Assembly (NCBI GenBank): GCA_024690485.1
Contig: JAILPB010000012.1
Span: 1 to 53,048 of the forward strand
From: Butyrivibrio sp.
GTDB taxonomy: Bacteria > Bacillota > Clostridia > Lachnospirales > Lachnospiraceae
Length of the DNA stretch: 53,048 nucleotides
Reading direction: 5' to 3'
The notes beneath the pieces are model-generated. The model saw only the letters and a program-made list of their open reading frames with translations, did not search any database and had not been told where the DNA came from. A program made the translations under genes and the position numbers. This document shows, piece after piece, positions 26,585 to 34,244 of the stretch. Within the stretch, counting starts at the first letter, position 1; every line of letters starts with the position of its first letter.

Positions 26585-27576
26585 AAAAAGTACTTATAAT
26601 AGCTGAGGCCGGGGTAAACCACAACGGTTCGCCGGAACTTGCCAAGAAACTTGTGGATAAGGCAAAGGAGTGCGGCGCAGATATAGTTAAGTTTCAGACC
26701 GCAAAGCTTAGCAGCCTTGTTTCAAAATCAGCACCCATGGCCGAGTATCAAAAAGAAAATACGGGAAAAGAAGAATCTCAGAAGGATATGCTGTCAAAGC
26801 TTCTCCTTCCTTTTGAGGATTATAAGATGCTGTCGCTTTATTGCAGGGAGGTGGGCATCAGATTTTTGTCTACTCCCTTTGACACCCCGAGTATCAGGTT
26901 TCTTGATCCTCTTCTTGATATCTGGAAAATTCCATCAGGGGAGATCACTAACTATCCGTATCTAGTGGAAATTGCAAAGACGAAAAAGGATATTATCCTC
27001 TCCACAGGAATGTGCACCATGGACGAAGTGGAGGATGCGGTAAAAGTCCTTAAGGATAACGGCTCAGGGAATATCACAATCCTGCACTGCACAACCAATT
27101 ATCCAACACCCATGGAGGACGTAAACCTCCAAGCCATGCTCTCATTAAAGGAAAAGTTTGGCTGTCCTGTTGGATATTCGGATCACACAAAAGGAATAGA
27201 AGTCCCCATAGCTGCAGTTGCCATGGGCGCCACTGTGATTGAAAAACACTTTACCTTGGACAGAAATATGGAAGGCCCTGATCACAAGGCAAGCCTTGAA
27301 CCGGATGAACTCATGGCTATGGTAAAGGCCATAAGAAATATCGAGAAGGCTCTTGGGAACGGAGAAAAGACTCCTACAGAAGCTGAGCTCAAAAACAGAC
27401 TTGTGGCAAGAAAGAGCATCATTGCTTCAAGAAATATCAAAAAAGGCGAGATATTGTCAGAGGAAAATCTTACAACAAAGAGGCCCGGAAGCGGCATATC
27501 TCCCATGAAGTGGAATGAAGTTATTGGAACAGTTGCAATCAGAGATTTTGCAGAGGATGAGCTTATAGAGATATGA
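26581..27576 (+). CDS. NeuB-family nonulosonate synthase (legionaminate/sialate synthase)
   Basis: A 331-residue enzyme that condenses a six-carbon N-acetylated amino sugar with phosphoenolpyruvate to a nine-carbon acid. The TIM-barrel start IIAEAGVNHNGS and the motifs DIVKFQTAK, FLSTPFD, KIPSGEITN, LSTGM, HCTTNYP, GYSDHT and GATVIEKHFT are all present. The C-terminal SAF/antifreeze-like domain (about 272-331, ARKSIIASRNIKKGE) is intact. The ATG overlaps the preceding stop (ATGA), with AGGAAG before it. Choice between legionaminate and N-acetylneuraminate is inferred from the PtmE-like partner. Confidence 0.9.
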   Translation: MKKVLIIAEAGVNHNGSPELAKKLVDKAKECGADIVKFQTAKLSSLVSKSAPMAEYQKENTGKEESQKDMLSKLLLPFEDYKMLSLYCREVGIRFLSTPFDTPSIRFLDPLLDIWKIPSGEITNYPYLVEIAKTKKDIILSTGMCTMDEVEDAVKVLKDNGSGNITILHCTTNYPTPMEDVNLQAMLSLKEKFGCPVGYSDHTKGIEVPIAAVAMGATVIEKHFTLDRNMEGPDHKASLEPDELMAMVKAIRNIEKALGNGEKTPTEAELKNRLVARKSIIASRNIKKGEILSEENLTTKRPGSGISPMKWNEVIGTVAIRDFAEDELIEI

Positions 27577-28265
27577 AAAATCTGGCGATTATTCCGGCAA
27601 GAAGCGGGTCCAAAGGACTTGCAGATAAAAATATAAAAGAGCTCTGCGGAAAACCTTTGATGGGATATACCATTGAGGCAGCACTAAATTCCGGAGAGTT
27701 TGATACTGTCATGGTATCAACGGATTCCGAGAAGTACGCAGAGATAGCAAAAAGCCTCGGAGCGCAGGTGCCATTTCTTAGGAGCACGGACAATTCTTCC
27801 GATAAGGCAAGCTCCTGGGATACCGTGGCAGAGGTTTTAGAGACCTTTGAAAAAGAAGGCAAGGTTTTTGACACCTTCTGCCTCCTGCAACCAACATCCC
27901 CTCTTCGCGGAGCAGAGGACATCAGGGGAGCCTATAAAACCTATGCAGAGAAAAATGCCGGGTTCGTGGTATCTGTTTGCGAACTTGAGCACCCTTTAAG
28001 TTGGTGCGGAAGCATCCCTGAGGATATGAGCCTAAGCGGATTTATAGACAGAACGGGTGCAGGTCAGAGGCAGCAGATGGGCAAAACCTACAGACTTAAC
28101 GGTGCCATCTATATTGCGGATGTAGGCGAGTTTAAAAAAGACAGATTCGTTTACAGAGAGGGTGCCTATGCTTATGTTATGAGCATGAAAAGCAGCATAG
28201 ATATAGACAATATAGAAGACTTCGAATATGCAGGATACCTGCTAGATCGAGATACATCCCTGTGA
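27573..28265 (+). CDS. CMP-nonulosonate cytidylyltransferase (NeuA/LegF-like)
   Basis: A 230-residue cytidylyltransferase that activates the nine-carbon acid as its CMP derivative. It has the N-terminal IPARSGSKGLADKNIKEL loop, the strand-end VMVSTDSEKYAEIAK, the LLQPTSPLR motif and the substrate-side RLNGAIYI segment. The length fits bacterial CMP-sialate, CMP-legionaminate and CMP-pseudaminate synthetases. It overlaps the synthase gene by ATGA, so the two are translationally coupled. Together they should deliver the donor for a glycosyltransferase that is not in this window. Confidence 0.9.
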   Translation: MKNLAIIPARSGSKGLADKNIKELCGKPLMGYTIEAALNSGEFDTVMVSTDSEKYAEIAKSLGAQVPFLRSTDNSSDKASSWDTVAEVLETFEKEGKVFDTFCLLQPTSPLRGAEDIRGAYKTYAEKNAGFVVSVCELEHPLSWCGSIPEDMSLSGFIDRTGAGQRQQMGKTYRLNGAIYIADVGEFKKDRFVYREGAYAYVMSMKSSIDIDNIEDFEYAGYLLDRDTSL

Positions 28266-28322
28266 CTATTGGCAGAAATCCGTACTGGCTACGGGTTAGC
28301 AAAAGAACAACTGGAGAACTGA

Positions 28323-29531
28323 ATGTTTAACCTTGAGAGATTTATAAATGAATATGTGACAAAAAGACCGGAGAGCATGTTCCTTGCTGACATTGAGGAT
28401 AACAAAGCAGCCCTTACAAAAAAGATTCAGGGGAAAAGCATCCTTGTAATCGGCGGCGCAGGTAGTATAGGCTCAAGCTTTGTAAAAGCAGTGCTTCCCT
28501 TTATGCCGGGGGAGCTATGCATAGTCGATACCAATGAAAATGCCCTTGCTGAGCAGACAAGGGACCTTAGATCCTCCTACGGAAAGTACATGCCGGATAC
28601 ATATCTGTCCTATCCCATGGACTATTCTTCTCCTGTTTTTAAGAGAATGTACAGGAATCACAAGGGCTTTGATATAGTTGCAAACTTTTCTGCCCACAAG
28701 CATGTGCGATCTGAAAAGGACATTTTTTCAATTGAAGCACTCCTTAGAAATAACGTAATAAATGCAAAGGGACTTTTGGATCTTCTCTCGGAATTTCCTC
28801 CGGAGGAGTATTTCTGCGTATCCACAGATAAGGCTGCAAACCCTGTAAACATCATGGGAGCATCAAAGAGAATAATGGAGGATCTTATTTTTTCATATTC
28901 CGATGACTTCCCTGTAAAAACAGCAAGATTTGCAAATGTGGCATTTTCTAACGGCTCTCTCCCGGATGGCTTTTTATCCAGAATGAAAAAGCTTCAGCCA
29001 CTTGGCGCGCCTTCTGATGTAAGAAGATATTTTGTATCTCCCATCGAAAGCGGCCAGATATGCATGTTATCCTGCATGCTTGGCGATAACAGAGAGATAT
29101 TTTTCCCAAAGCTTGAGGAAGCCCAGATGATGAGATTTGACGAGATAGCCGAAAAACTTCTTACTGAAAACGGGTACGAAGTGATTAAGTGCAGCTCCGA
29201 CGAGGAGGCAATAGAAAAAGCAAAAGACCTTCAAAATGGCTCAAAGAAATATCCGGTTCACTTTTCCGGCTCTGAGACTTCAGGAGAAAAGGCCTATGAA
29301 GAGTTTTTCACTGATGAGGAAAATGTGGATATGGCAAGGCTTAAAGCCCTTGGAATCATAACGGGCAAGGCTCTTACCGACAGAAAAGCAGTGCAAAAGC
29401 TTATCGAAGATTTGACAGATATTTTTGAAAATGAAAATGCGACCAAAGACAAAGTCGTTAGTCGCATTAGTGATTACCTTCCAAATTTTAATCATATAGA
29501 GACTGGAAAGTCTCTTGATAATAAGCTGTAG
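28323..29531 (+). CDS. Soluble nucleotide-sugar dehydratase/epimerase (CapD/LegB-like SDR)
   Basis: A 402-residue member of the polysaccharide-biosynthesis SDR family. The NAD-binding GGAGSIG is at 44-50, NFSAHKHVRSEKD near 121-133, and STDKAANPVNIMGASKR at 167-183. In the usual YxxxK position it has M178 and K182, the Ser-Met-Lys arrangement of large membrane dehydratases (WbpM/PglF), yet there are no membrane helices. It likely makes a 4-keto-6-deoxy sugar for the nonulosonate pathway (the LegB step) or a related amino sugar. The last 100 residues are helical and unrecognised. GGAG sits 6 nt before the ATG. Its stop codon lies inside the terminator stem. Confidence 0.75.
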   Translation: MFNLERFINEYVTKRPESMFLADIEDNKAALTKKIQGKSILVIGGAGSIGSSFVKAVLPFMPGELCIVDTNENALAEQTRDLRSSYGKYMPDTYLSYPMDYSSPVFKRMYRNHKGFDIVANFSAHKHVRSEKDIFSIEALLRNNVINAKGLLDLLSEFPPEEYFCVSTDKAANPVNIMGASKRIMEDLIFSYSDDFPVKTARFANVAFSNGSLPDGFLSRMKKLQPLGAPSDVRRYFVSPIESGQICMLSCMLGDNREIFFPKLEEAQMMRFDEIAEKLLTENGYEVIKCSSDEEAIEKAKDLQNGSKKYPVHFSGSETSGEKAYEEFFTDEENVDMARLKALGIITGKALTDRKAVQKLIEDLTDIFENENATKDKVVSRISDYLPNFNHIETGKSLDNKL

Positions 29532-29553
29532 CCCACAGGGTTGCAGCTTTTTT
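29523..29553 (+). terminator. Intrinsic terminator of the nonulosonate operon
   Basis: AAGCTGTAGCCC pairs over 12 positions (three of them G.U) with GGGTTGCAGCTT around ACA, followed by T residues. The stem contains the stop codon of the dehydratase gene. Confidence 0.8.
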
Positions 29554-29590
29554 CAATGAAAACCTTCAAGGTCAAAATTTATAATATGAT

Positions 29591-30094
29591 TTATGCTACA
29601 TCTTCGGCGGGACGAAAAATATACTTACTTACAGGAATAAGTGCTGAAATAAGGAGTGATCCTAAAACAACACATGAAATAACTTCTCCTGCTCCAACTG
29701 TGATCATGAAGAATGGAACTGTGCCCTCCAGGTGATAAGCGTACTTAAGCACAAGGGGAATGATGAGCATGTTAGAGATTACCGGAGGAAGTGTGCAAAG
29801 GAATCTGTGATCCTTAAGCTTATATGTAGCTACAGCTGCAAGTGCTGTTGCAAGTGTTCCAAAGATAATATCGGGAAGTGCGCATGCTGTAAGGATATTA
29901 CTAAGGAAGCAACCAATGATTACTCCCGGTACTGCTGCCGGTGTGAAAAATGGAAGTACACAGAGAGCCTCTGAAATACGAACCTGGATTGCGCCGTTTG
30001 CAAGATTAAATGCATTTACAAAAATAGTAAGGACGCAGTAAAGAGCAGCGATAACTGCTGCCTGAGTTAAGAATAATACTTTTTTATCTCTCAT
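29591..30094 (-). CDS. queT: QueT-family queuosine-precursor (preQ1) transporter
   Basis: A 167-residue integral membrane protein with about five helices, the size of QueT (S component of an energy-coupling-factor importer). Family sequence is evident in RDKKVLFLTQAAVIAALYC, GAIQVRISEALCVLPFF and the glycine-rich PGVIIGCFLSN. It should capture preQ1 or a related 7-deazaguanine for tRNA modification, with shared ECF energising units encoded elsewhere. The ATG has AAGGAG 7 nt upstream, which forms part of a preQ1 riboswitch. It is a single gene, convergent with the sugar operon. Confidence 0.9.
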   Translation of the reverse strand: MRDKKVLFLTQAAVIAALYCVLTIFVNAFNLANGAIQVRISEALCVLPFFTPAAVPGVIIGCFLSNILTACALPDIIFGTLATALAAVATYKLKDHRFLCTLPPVISNMLIIPLVLKYAYHLEGTVPFFMITVGAGEVISCVVLGSLLISALIPVSKYIFRPAEDVA

Positions 30095-30100
30095 TTTTAT

Positions 30101-30131
30101 CTCCTTTAGTTTTGACGGTTAGCCAAACCGC
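30101..30131 (-). promoter_or_regulatory. PreQ1 class I riboswitch controlling queT translation
   Basis: On the minus strand the order is GCGG, TTTGG, CTAA, CCGT, CAAAA, CTAAAGGAG. P1 is GCGG/CCGT (one G.U). The pseudoknot P2 pairs TTTGG with CTAAA, and the loop CTAA holds the cytosine expected to pair with preQ1. The 3' pseudoknot strand runs straight into the Shine-Dalgarno sequence, so ligand binding should block translation. An alternative CGGTT/AACCG hairpin would free the site. Position before queT strongly supports the call. Confidence 0.75.
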
Positions 30132-30134
30132 TTG

Positions 30135-30168
30135 CGAGTGGGAAGGAAGGGCTTTGCCCAAACACTCG
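30135..30168 (-). other. Hairpin upstream of the preQ1 riboswitch
   Basis: CGAGTG (30168-30163 on the minus strand) pairs with CACTCG (30140-30135), enclosing GGGC/GCCC around AAA. It ends three bases before P1 of the riboswitch. It has no T-run and so is not a terminator; it may be a folding or stability element of the leader. Confidence 0.5.
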
Positions 30169-30328
30169 TTATTACATTTGTAGCTCAATTAGTCTATCAC
30201 TGTATTTTCCATAATGCAAATAAAAAATATCAAAAATCTCCAAAATCATGTAAAATAATATAGTTGCGCCGGTGAAAAGAAGGCGTAGAAAAAATATAGA
30301 AAGAAGAGAGCTTAAAGAGGGATCGAGG

Positions 30329-30670
30329 ATGGAAACAAAGAGGATTGAAGGTCTTTGGGACTGCCCAAGCTGCGACACGAAAGGTATAAAAGCCAGGTTT
30401 GATGAGTGTCCAAACTGTGGAAAGCCCCGGGGAATAGAGACGTTATTCTATCTCCCGGATGACTTAAAAGCAGCGACTTTGTCTAAAGAAGCAGCAAAAA
30501 AGACCACCAATGAGCCGGACTGGCTCTGCGACTATTGCGGAGGCTACAACAGCTCTGCGGACACTGTCTGTGAGGGGTGCGGGGCCCCAAGAGACAAAAA
30601 GGGGAAAACTTATGGCACGTTACATAAGCTTACCGGAACGTTATTTAAAAGTAATAGTTTGGAGAAGTAA
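30329..30670 (+). CDS. Small protein with two RanBP2-like zinc fingers
   Basis: A 113-residue protein. The first finger is WDCPSC...CPNCGKPR (about 9-33). The second is WLCDYCGGYN...CEGCGAPR (about 68-90), which fits the RanBP2 pattern W-x-C-x2-C-x3-N-x6-C-x2-C. Such fingers bind single-stranded RNA or protein partners. It heads a five-gene cluster, with the speD-like gene starting 3 nt after its stop. The start is the ATG (protein METKRIEG) after AGAGGGA; a longer arginine-rich N terminus from 30272 is less likely. The role in the cluster is unknown. Confidence 0.7.
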   Translation: METKRIEGLWDCPSCDTKGIKARFDECPNCGKPRGIETLFYLPDDLKAATLSKEAAKKTTNEPDWLCDYCGGYNSSADTVCEGCGAPRDKKGKTYGTLHKLTGTLFKSNSLEK

Positions 30671-30672
30671 AA

Positions 30673-31029
30673 ATGGCAAAGCACTTAATTGCCGATCTCT
30701 ATGGCTGCGGTCAGATGATCGATGACCCGGAGGCCATAAGAGAAGCGGCTCACACTGCTATCCAATATGTGGGGGCTGAGATCGTGGAGGAATGTATCCA
30801 CGAATTTGAACCTATAGGCGTCACATATTTTGCAGTTATCACAACATCACATTTTTCAGTGCATACCTGGCCCGAGTACGGATATGCTGCAGTGGATATT
30901 TTTTCCTGCACTGATACTGTGACAGAGGGAATTGCCGGAAAGCTCAAAGAGCTTTTCGAAGCAAAAGAGATCAAAACACAAATAATAGAGAGAAATATAG
31001 GAGATGGATCTTTAAAAAATGAATTATAA
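30673..31029 (+). CDS. SpeD-family protein (S-adenosylmethionine decarboxylase-like)
   Basis: A 118-residue relative of bacterial class 1B SpeD, a self-processing pyruvoyl enzyme making the aminopropyl donor for polyamines. Kept are the serine that becomes the pyruvoyl group (S59), SVHTWPEYGYAAVDIFSC at 62-79 with the catalytic His64 and Cys79, and overall length. Changed is the residue before the cleavage serine: Thr58 where SpeD proteins have Glu (ESH becomes TSH); an upstream active-site serine also appears to be threonine (T51). Processing could differ or the substrate may have changed. It is flanked by the zinc-finger gene (3 nt) and overlaps the DUF4178 gene by 11 nt. Confidence 0.85.
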   Translation: MAKHLIADLYGCGQMIDDPEAIREAAHTAIQYVGAEIVEECIHEFEPIGVTYFAVITTSHFSVHTWPEYGYAAVDIFSCTDTVTEGIAGKLKELFEAKEIKTQIIERNIGDGSLKNEL

Positions 31030-32137
31030 CGAGTTAGGCAACATAAGAGTTGGTACAAAGCTTAATGTTGATGGTCTGGACGCTAAAGTAATCGGATATG
31101 TTATATACAGAAATCCCTATGACGGCAACAAGACATGGACTGAATATAGGCTCAGTACCTCAAGAGGCGAAAGATGGCTTTCAATAGATACTGCATATAA
31201 TGAGTATTCAATATCCTGGCCATCTAATAAAATCAGAGGAAATGTAGGACCTGAGTGGCATAAGGTCGATGAGGGAACTCAGGTCGTAGCTGGTTACGGC
31301 GGAGACGTAGACGTGGATTCCGGAGAAAGAGCAGGCTTTGTGGAATTCGAGGATGTCACGGAAGAGAAGATATTATCAGTTGAGACCTGGTCTGATGGCA
31401 CAGAGTTTTCCATGGGAGAATACCTTGACCTTAATGAAATACAGATTACAGGTTATGAGAAGCCTGTAGTAACCGGAGATAGCGAATTAATCGGCGGAGT
31501 AATAACTTTTATAGCGTGTATCATGATAGCGCTTGTGATGATGATTCCGGAGCTTATCCCCTATACGCCAAAGAAGATTTCGGAGTATGTAAAATCCTCA
31601 AGTAATTATACGTATGAGACATCCATTACCGGAAATGAAGGGCAAAAGGCGAATGTATATGCATATAGTAAAAATGGGAATAGAGTAGGCGCGAGAAAAG
31701 AATCCATTGAAGATGCAACACAAGACATTATAAAAGGGATAGAAGGCTACACGGAGTCTGTTACACAGCAGAACGAAGAGGATGGAGCTGTAGCTATAGT
31801 TACCAAGAAAGAGTATTGTCTAATCTATCGACCGGATACTAATACTAATATTGTATATGTTCAGGTTTCACCCAGAAAATACAATTACACCTCGGATAAT
31901 GCTCCATATAAAAGCAGCTCGTCCACCGTTAAATGGTACAGAAGTCACTATTACAGCTCGGCTTATACAACGGACTCTGCAAAATATAGCAGAACCCCTT
32001 CTGCTTATTCTATGTACCATGGGGACACCATTCATAACATTGGTAACGGATATTTTGACAGCTATTCAAACTCTGTAAGGCAGGATAGTATCAGAAGTAG
32101 AAACTCATCATCCGGCGGTCTTGGCGGCGGAAAATAA
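31019..32137 (+). CDS. DUF4178-like membrane-anchored protein
   Basis: A 372-residue protein. The N-terminal region (about 1-150) shows the DUF4178 pattern: a small beta domain with TWTEYRLSTSRGERWLSID and later WSDGTEFSMGEY. One or two membrane helices follow at about 157-182. The C-terminal part (about 200-372) is outside or inside the membrane (not determinable) and ends in a Ser/Tyr-rich stretch and a glycine-rich tail (SSGGLGGGK). DUF4178 genes often accompany speD, speE-like and DUF350 genes, as here. Function is unknown; an envelope role is inferred. The ribosome binding site AGGAGA is rather far upstream, inside speD. Confidence 0.65.
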   Translation: MNYNELGNIRVGTKLNVDGLDAKVIGYVIYRNPYDGNKTWTEYRLSTSRGERWLSIDTAYNEYSISWPSNKIRGNVGPEWHKVDEGTQVVAGYGGDVDVDSGERAGFVEFEDVTEEKILSVETWSDGTEFSMGEYLDLNEIQITGYEKPVVTGDSELIGGVITFIACIMIALVMMIPELIPYTPKKISEYVKSSSNYTYETSITGNEGQKANVYAYSKNGNRVGARKESIEDATQDIIKGIEGYTESVTQQNEEDGAVAIVTKKEYCLIYRPDTNTNIVYVQVSPRKYNYTSDNAPYKSSSSTVKWYRSHYYSSAYTTDSAKYSRTPSAYSMYHGDTIHNIGNGYFDSYSNSVRQDSIRSRNSSSGGLGGGK

Positions 32138-32174
32138 ACAATAGAAAAAAGGAAATATTTGGAGGAAATTTAAA

Positions 32175-32591
32175 ATGATATATTTAGAGACACTTATTTA
32201 TCTTGTAGTTGGTTTGGTAGTTATGATGCTTGGTTGTTTTGTGATCGACCTTCTGATCCCTGTGGATTTTCCCAAGGAGATTCACAATGGAAATAAGGCT
32301 GTAGGCTGGGTTTCTGCAGGTATTTATGCAGCTCTTGGTTTTATCATCAGATCAGCTATCATCTCATTTCAGGTATCTGATGCAGCAGGCCTTAAGGATG
32401 GAGTTATCGATACTCTTATATATTCAGCAGTTGGCGTAGTAGCGATGATCATCGGTTATTTTGCAGTAGATATCGTTAACCGCAAGTTCAACTTTGCAGA
32501 GGCTCTTAAGGGAAAAAATGAAGCTGCAGGCATAATGATCTTTGGCATTTTCATTGGAATAGCTTTCATCGTAAGTGGGGTAATTCAGTAA
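32175..32591 (+). CDS. DUF350 (YjfL-like) membrane protein
   Basis: A 138-residue protein with four membrane helices in two repeated halves. Compare VMMLGCFVIDLLIP with KEIHNGNKAVGWVSAGIYAA in the first half, and VAMIIGYFAVDIVN with ALKGKNEAAGIMIFGIF in the second. This duplication, with N-K-A/E-A-x-G before the even helix, is typical of DUF350. The family occurs with spermidine synthase-like and glutathionylspermidine synthase-like genes in bacteria; its molecular function is unknown. GGAGG lies before the ATG, and the gap to the previous gene is 37 nt. Confidence 0.82.
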   Translation: MIYLETLIYLVVGLVVMMLGCFVIDLLIPVDFPKEIHNGNKAVGWVSAGIYAALGFIIRSAIISFQVSDAAGLKDGVIDTLIYSAVGVVAMIIGYFAVDIVNRKFNFAEALKGKNEAAGIMIFGIFIGIAFIVSGVIQ

Positions 32592-32615
32592 TATAGCTTA
32601 CGAAAGGATTTGTTT

Positions 32616-34121
32616 ATGAGTAAGAAATACAGAATATTGATGCTGACCACGCTGATAATATCAGGCTGCTCCATGTGCTATGAGCTTATCATAAGTGCGG
32701 TAAGCTCCTATCTTCTTGGAAACAGCACGCTTCAGTATTCGATTACAATAGGCCTTTATATGGCATCCCTTGGCCTGGGATCATACATATCAAAATATTT
32801 TTCAAAGAACCTGTTCAACATATTTGTATCCATAGAGCTTGGGATCGGAGTTATCGGCGGAGTAAGTTCTCTTCTTCTTTTCCTTGCAAATATCTATGTA
32901 TCAAATTATGCACTTGTGATGTACATTGAGATCATCATAATCGGAACCTTTGCCGGAGCGGAGATTCCTGTAATGACCAGAATAATAGAGCAGGATGAAA
33001 ATAACCTTAAGGTTACTCTGTCATCGATTTTCAGCTTTGATTACATAGGCGGCCTTGTGGGGGCTATAGCATTTCCGCTTCTGCTCCTTCCAAAGCTTGG
33101 ATACTTTGCCACATCTTTTTTGTGCGGTCTTATGAACATAATCGCTGCTCTTATTATCATGAGAAGGTTTGGTGAAAATGTTGATAACATAGGGCTTTTC
33201 AGAGCGGCGGCAAGAATACTTGCGATGCTGATGCTGGTTGGAATGGTCTTTTCCGATAACATATCTGAGTCCATAGAGGGCGGTCTCTACAGAGATAAGG
33301 TGACTCTCATTGAGCAGACTCAGTATCAGAAAATAGTCATGACCAAGCACCGCGATGATGTAAGGCTCTATATCGATGGAAACTGCCAGTTTTCCACATC
33401 TGATGAGTACAGATATCATGAGGCTCTAGTCCATGTCCCTATGAACGAGATAAAAAGCAGGGACAGCATCCTGATCCTTGGAGGCGGAGACGGCCTTGCG
33501 GTAAGGGAAGTTTTAAAGTACGACGATGTTAAAAAGATAGATCTTGTGGATCTTGATTCAGAGATGATAAGGATCTGCAGCACAAATAAGGATATACTTG
33601 CGATAAATGAGGGAAGCCTTTTATCTGATAAGCTGAGCATTTTCAACACGGATGCCTATGAGTATCTGGAAAACAGCAGCGAAAAGTATGACCTTATCAT
33701 AGTGGATCTCCCGGATCCCAACACTGAAGTTTTGAATAAGCTTTATTCAAACATTTTTTACAGAATGTGCGCAGGTTGCCTTAAGGATGACGGCGTAATG
33801 GTGGTTCAGTCAACAAGCCCCTACTACGCGAGAGATGCCTTCTGGTGCATAAATAAAACTATTGAAAGCGAAGGCTTTTATGTGAAACCCTATCATCTGG
33901 AGGTTCCGGCCTTTGGTGACTGGGGCTTTAATATGGCAAGCCGCCATGAACTTAGTGAGAATATTTCCTTTGATGTGGATACAAAGTATCTCACTGAGGA
34001 AAATGTAGTTGCACTTTTTAAGTTCGGAAAAGATGAGGTCGCCGGCGACGTAGCAATTAATCGTCTTACCAAGCCTACGCTTATGGAGTATTACAACAAG
34101 GCAGAAGAGGCTTGGAATTAA
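32616..34121 (+). CDS. Membrane-fused spermidine synthase-like aminopropyltransferase (SpeE-like)
   Basis: A 501-residue fusion. The first 215 residues form about seven membrane helices. Residues about 230-490 form a SpeE-type Rossmann domain with YIDGNCQFSTSDEYRYHEAL, the GGGDGLAVREVL nucleotide loop, the acidic VDLDSEM, and DLIIVDLPDPN at the catalytic position. It should transfer an aminopropyl group from decarboxylated S-adenosylmethionine, or a related group, at the membrane. The nearby SpeD-like protein is the natural donor source. The start ATG has AAAGGA 7 nt upstream. The amine acceptor is unknown and need not be putrescine. Confidence 0.83.
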   Translation: MSKKYRILMLTTLIISGCSMCYELIISAVSSYLLGNSTLQYSITIGLYMASLGLGSYISKYFSKNLFNIFVSIELGIGVIGGVSSLLLFLANIYVSNYALVMYIEIIIIGTFAGAEIPVMTRIIEQDENNLKVTLSSIFSFDYIGGLVGAIAFPLLLLPKLGYFATSFLCGLMNIIAALIIMRRFGENVDNIGLFRAAARILAMLMLVGMVFSDNISESIEGGLYRDKVTLIEQTQYQKIVMTKHRDDVRLYIDGNCQFSTSDEYRYHEALVHVPMNEIKSRDSILILGGGDGLAVREVLKYDDVKKIDLVDLDSEMIRICSTNKDILAINEGSLLSDKLSIFNTDAYEYLENSSEKYDLIIVDLPDPNTEVLNKLYSNIFYRMCAGCLKDDGVMVVQSTSPYYARDAFWCINKTIESEGFYVKPYHLEVPAFGDWGFNMASRHELSENISFDVDTKYLTEENVVALFKFGKDEVAGDVAINRLTKPTLMEYYNKAEEAWN

Positions 34122-34205
34122 ATATCCCTATAATGATTATCCTCCACGGAGTTTAGAATTATTCCTAATAGTATTCCCTTTTTGTGTGAAAAGAGTAACG
34201 TTATA

Positions 34206-34214
34206 TGGTACAAT
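34206..34214 (+). promoter_or_regulatory. Extended -10 promoter of the GH38/57-like gene
   Basis: TGGTACAAT, with TACAAT beginning 36 nt before the ATG at 34245, the same element and distance as at the GH115 gene. Confidence 0.5.
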
Positions 34215-34244
34215 AATCTAAATTACTTGTTGGGGGATAAAAAT

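Noticed and set aside
33021-33419. 132-codon antisense frame in the SpeE-like gene
   Set aside because: No start signal and overlaps a clearly coding, motif-rich region.
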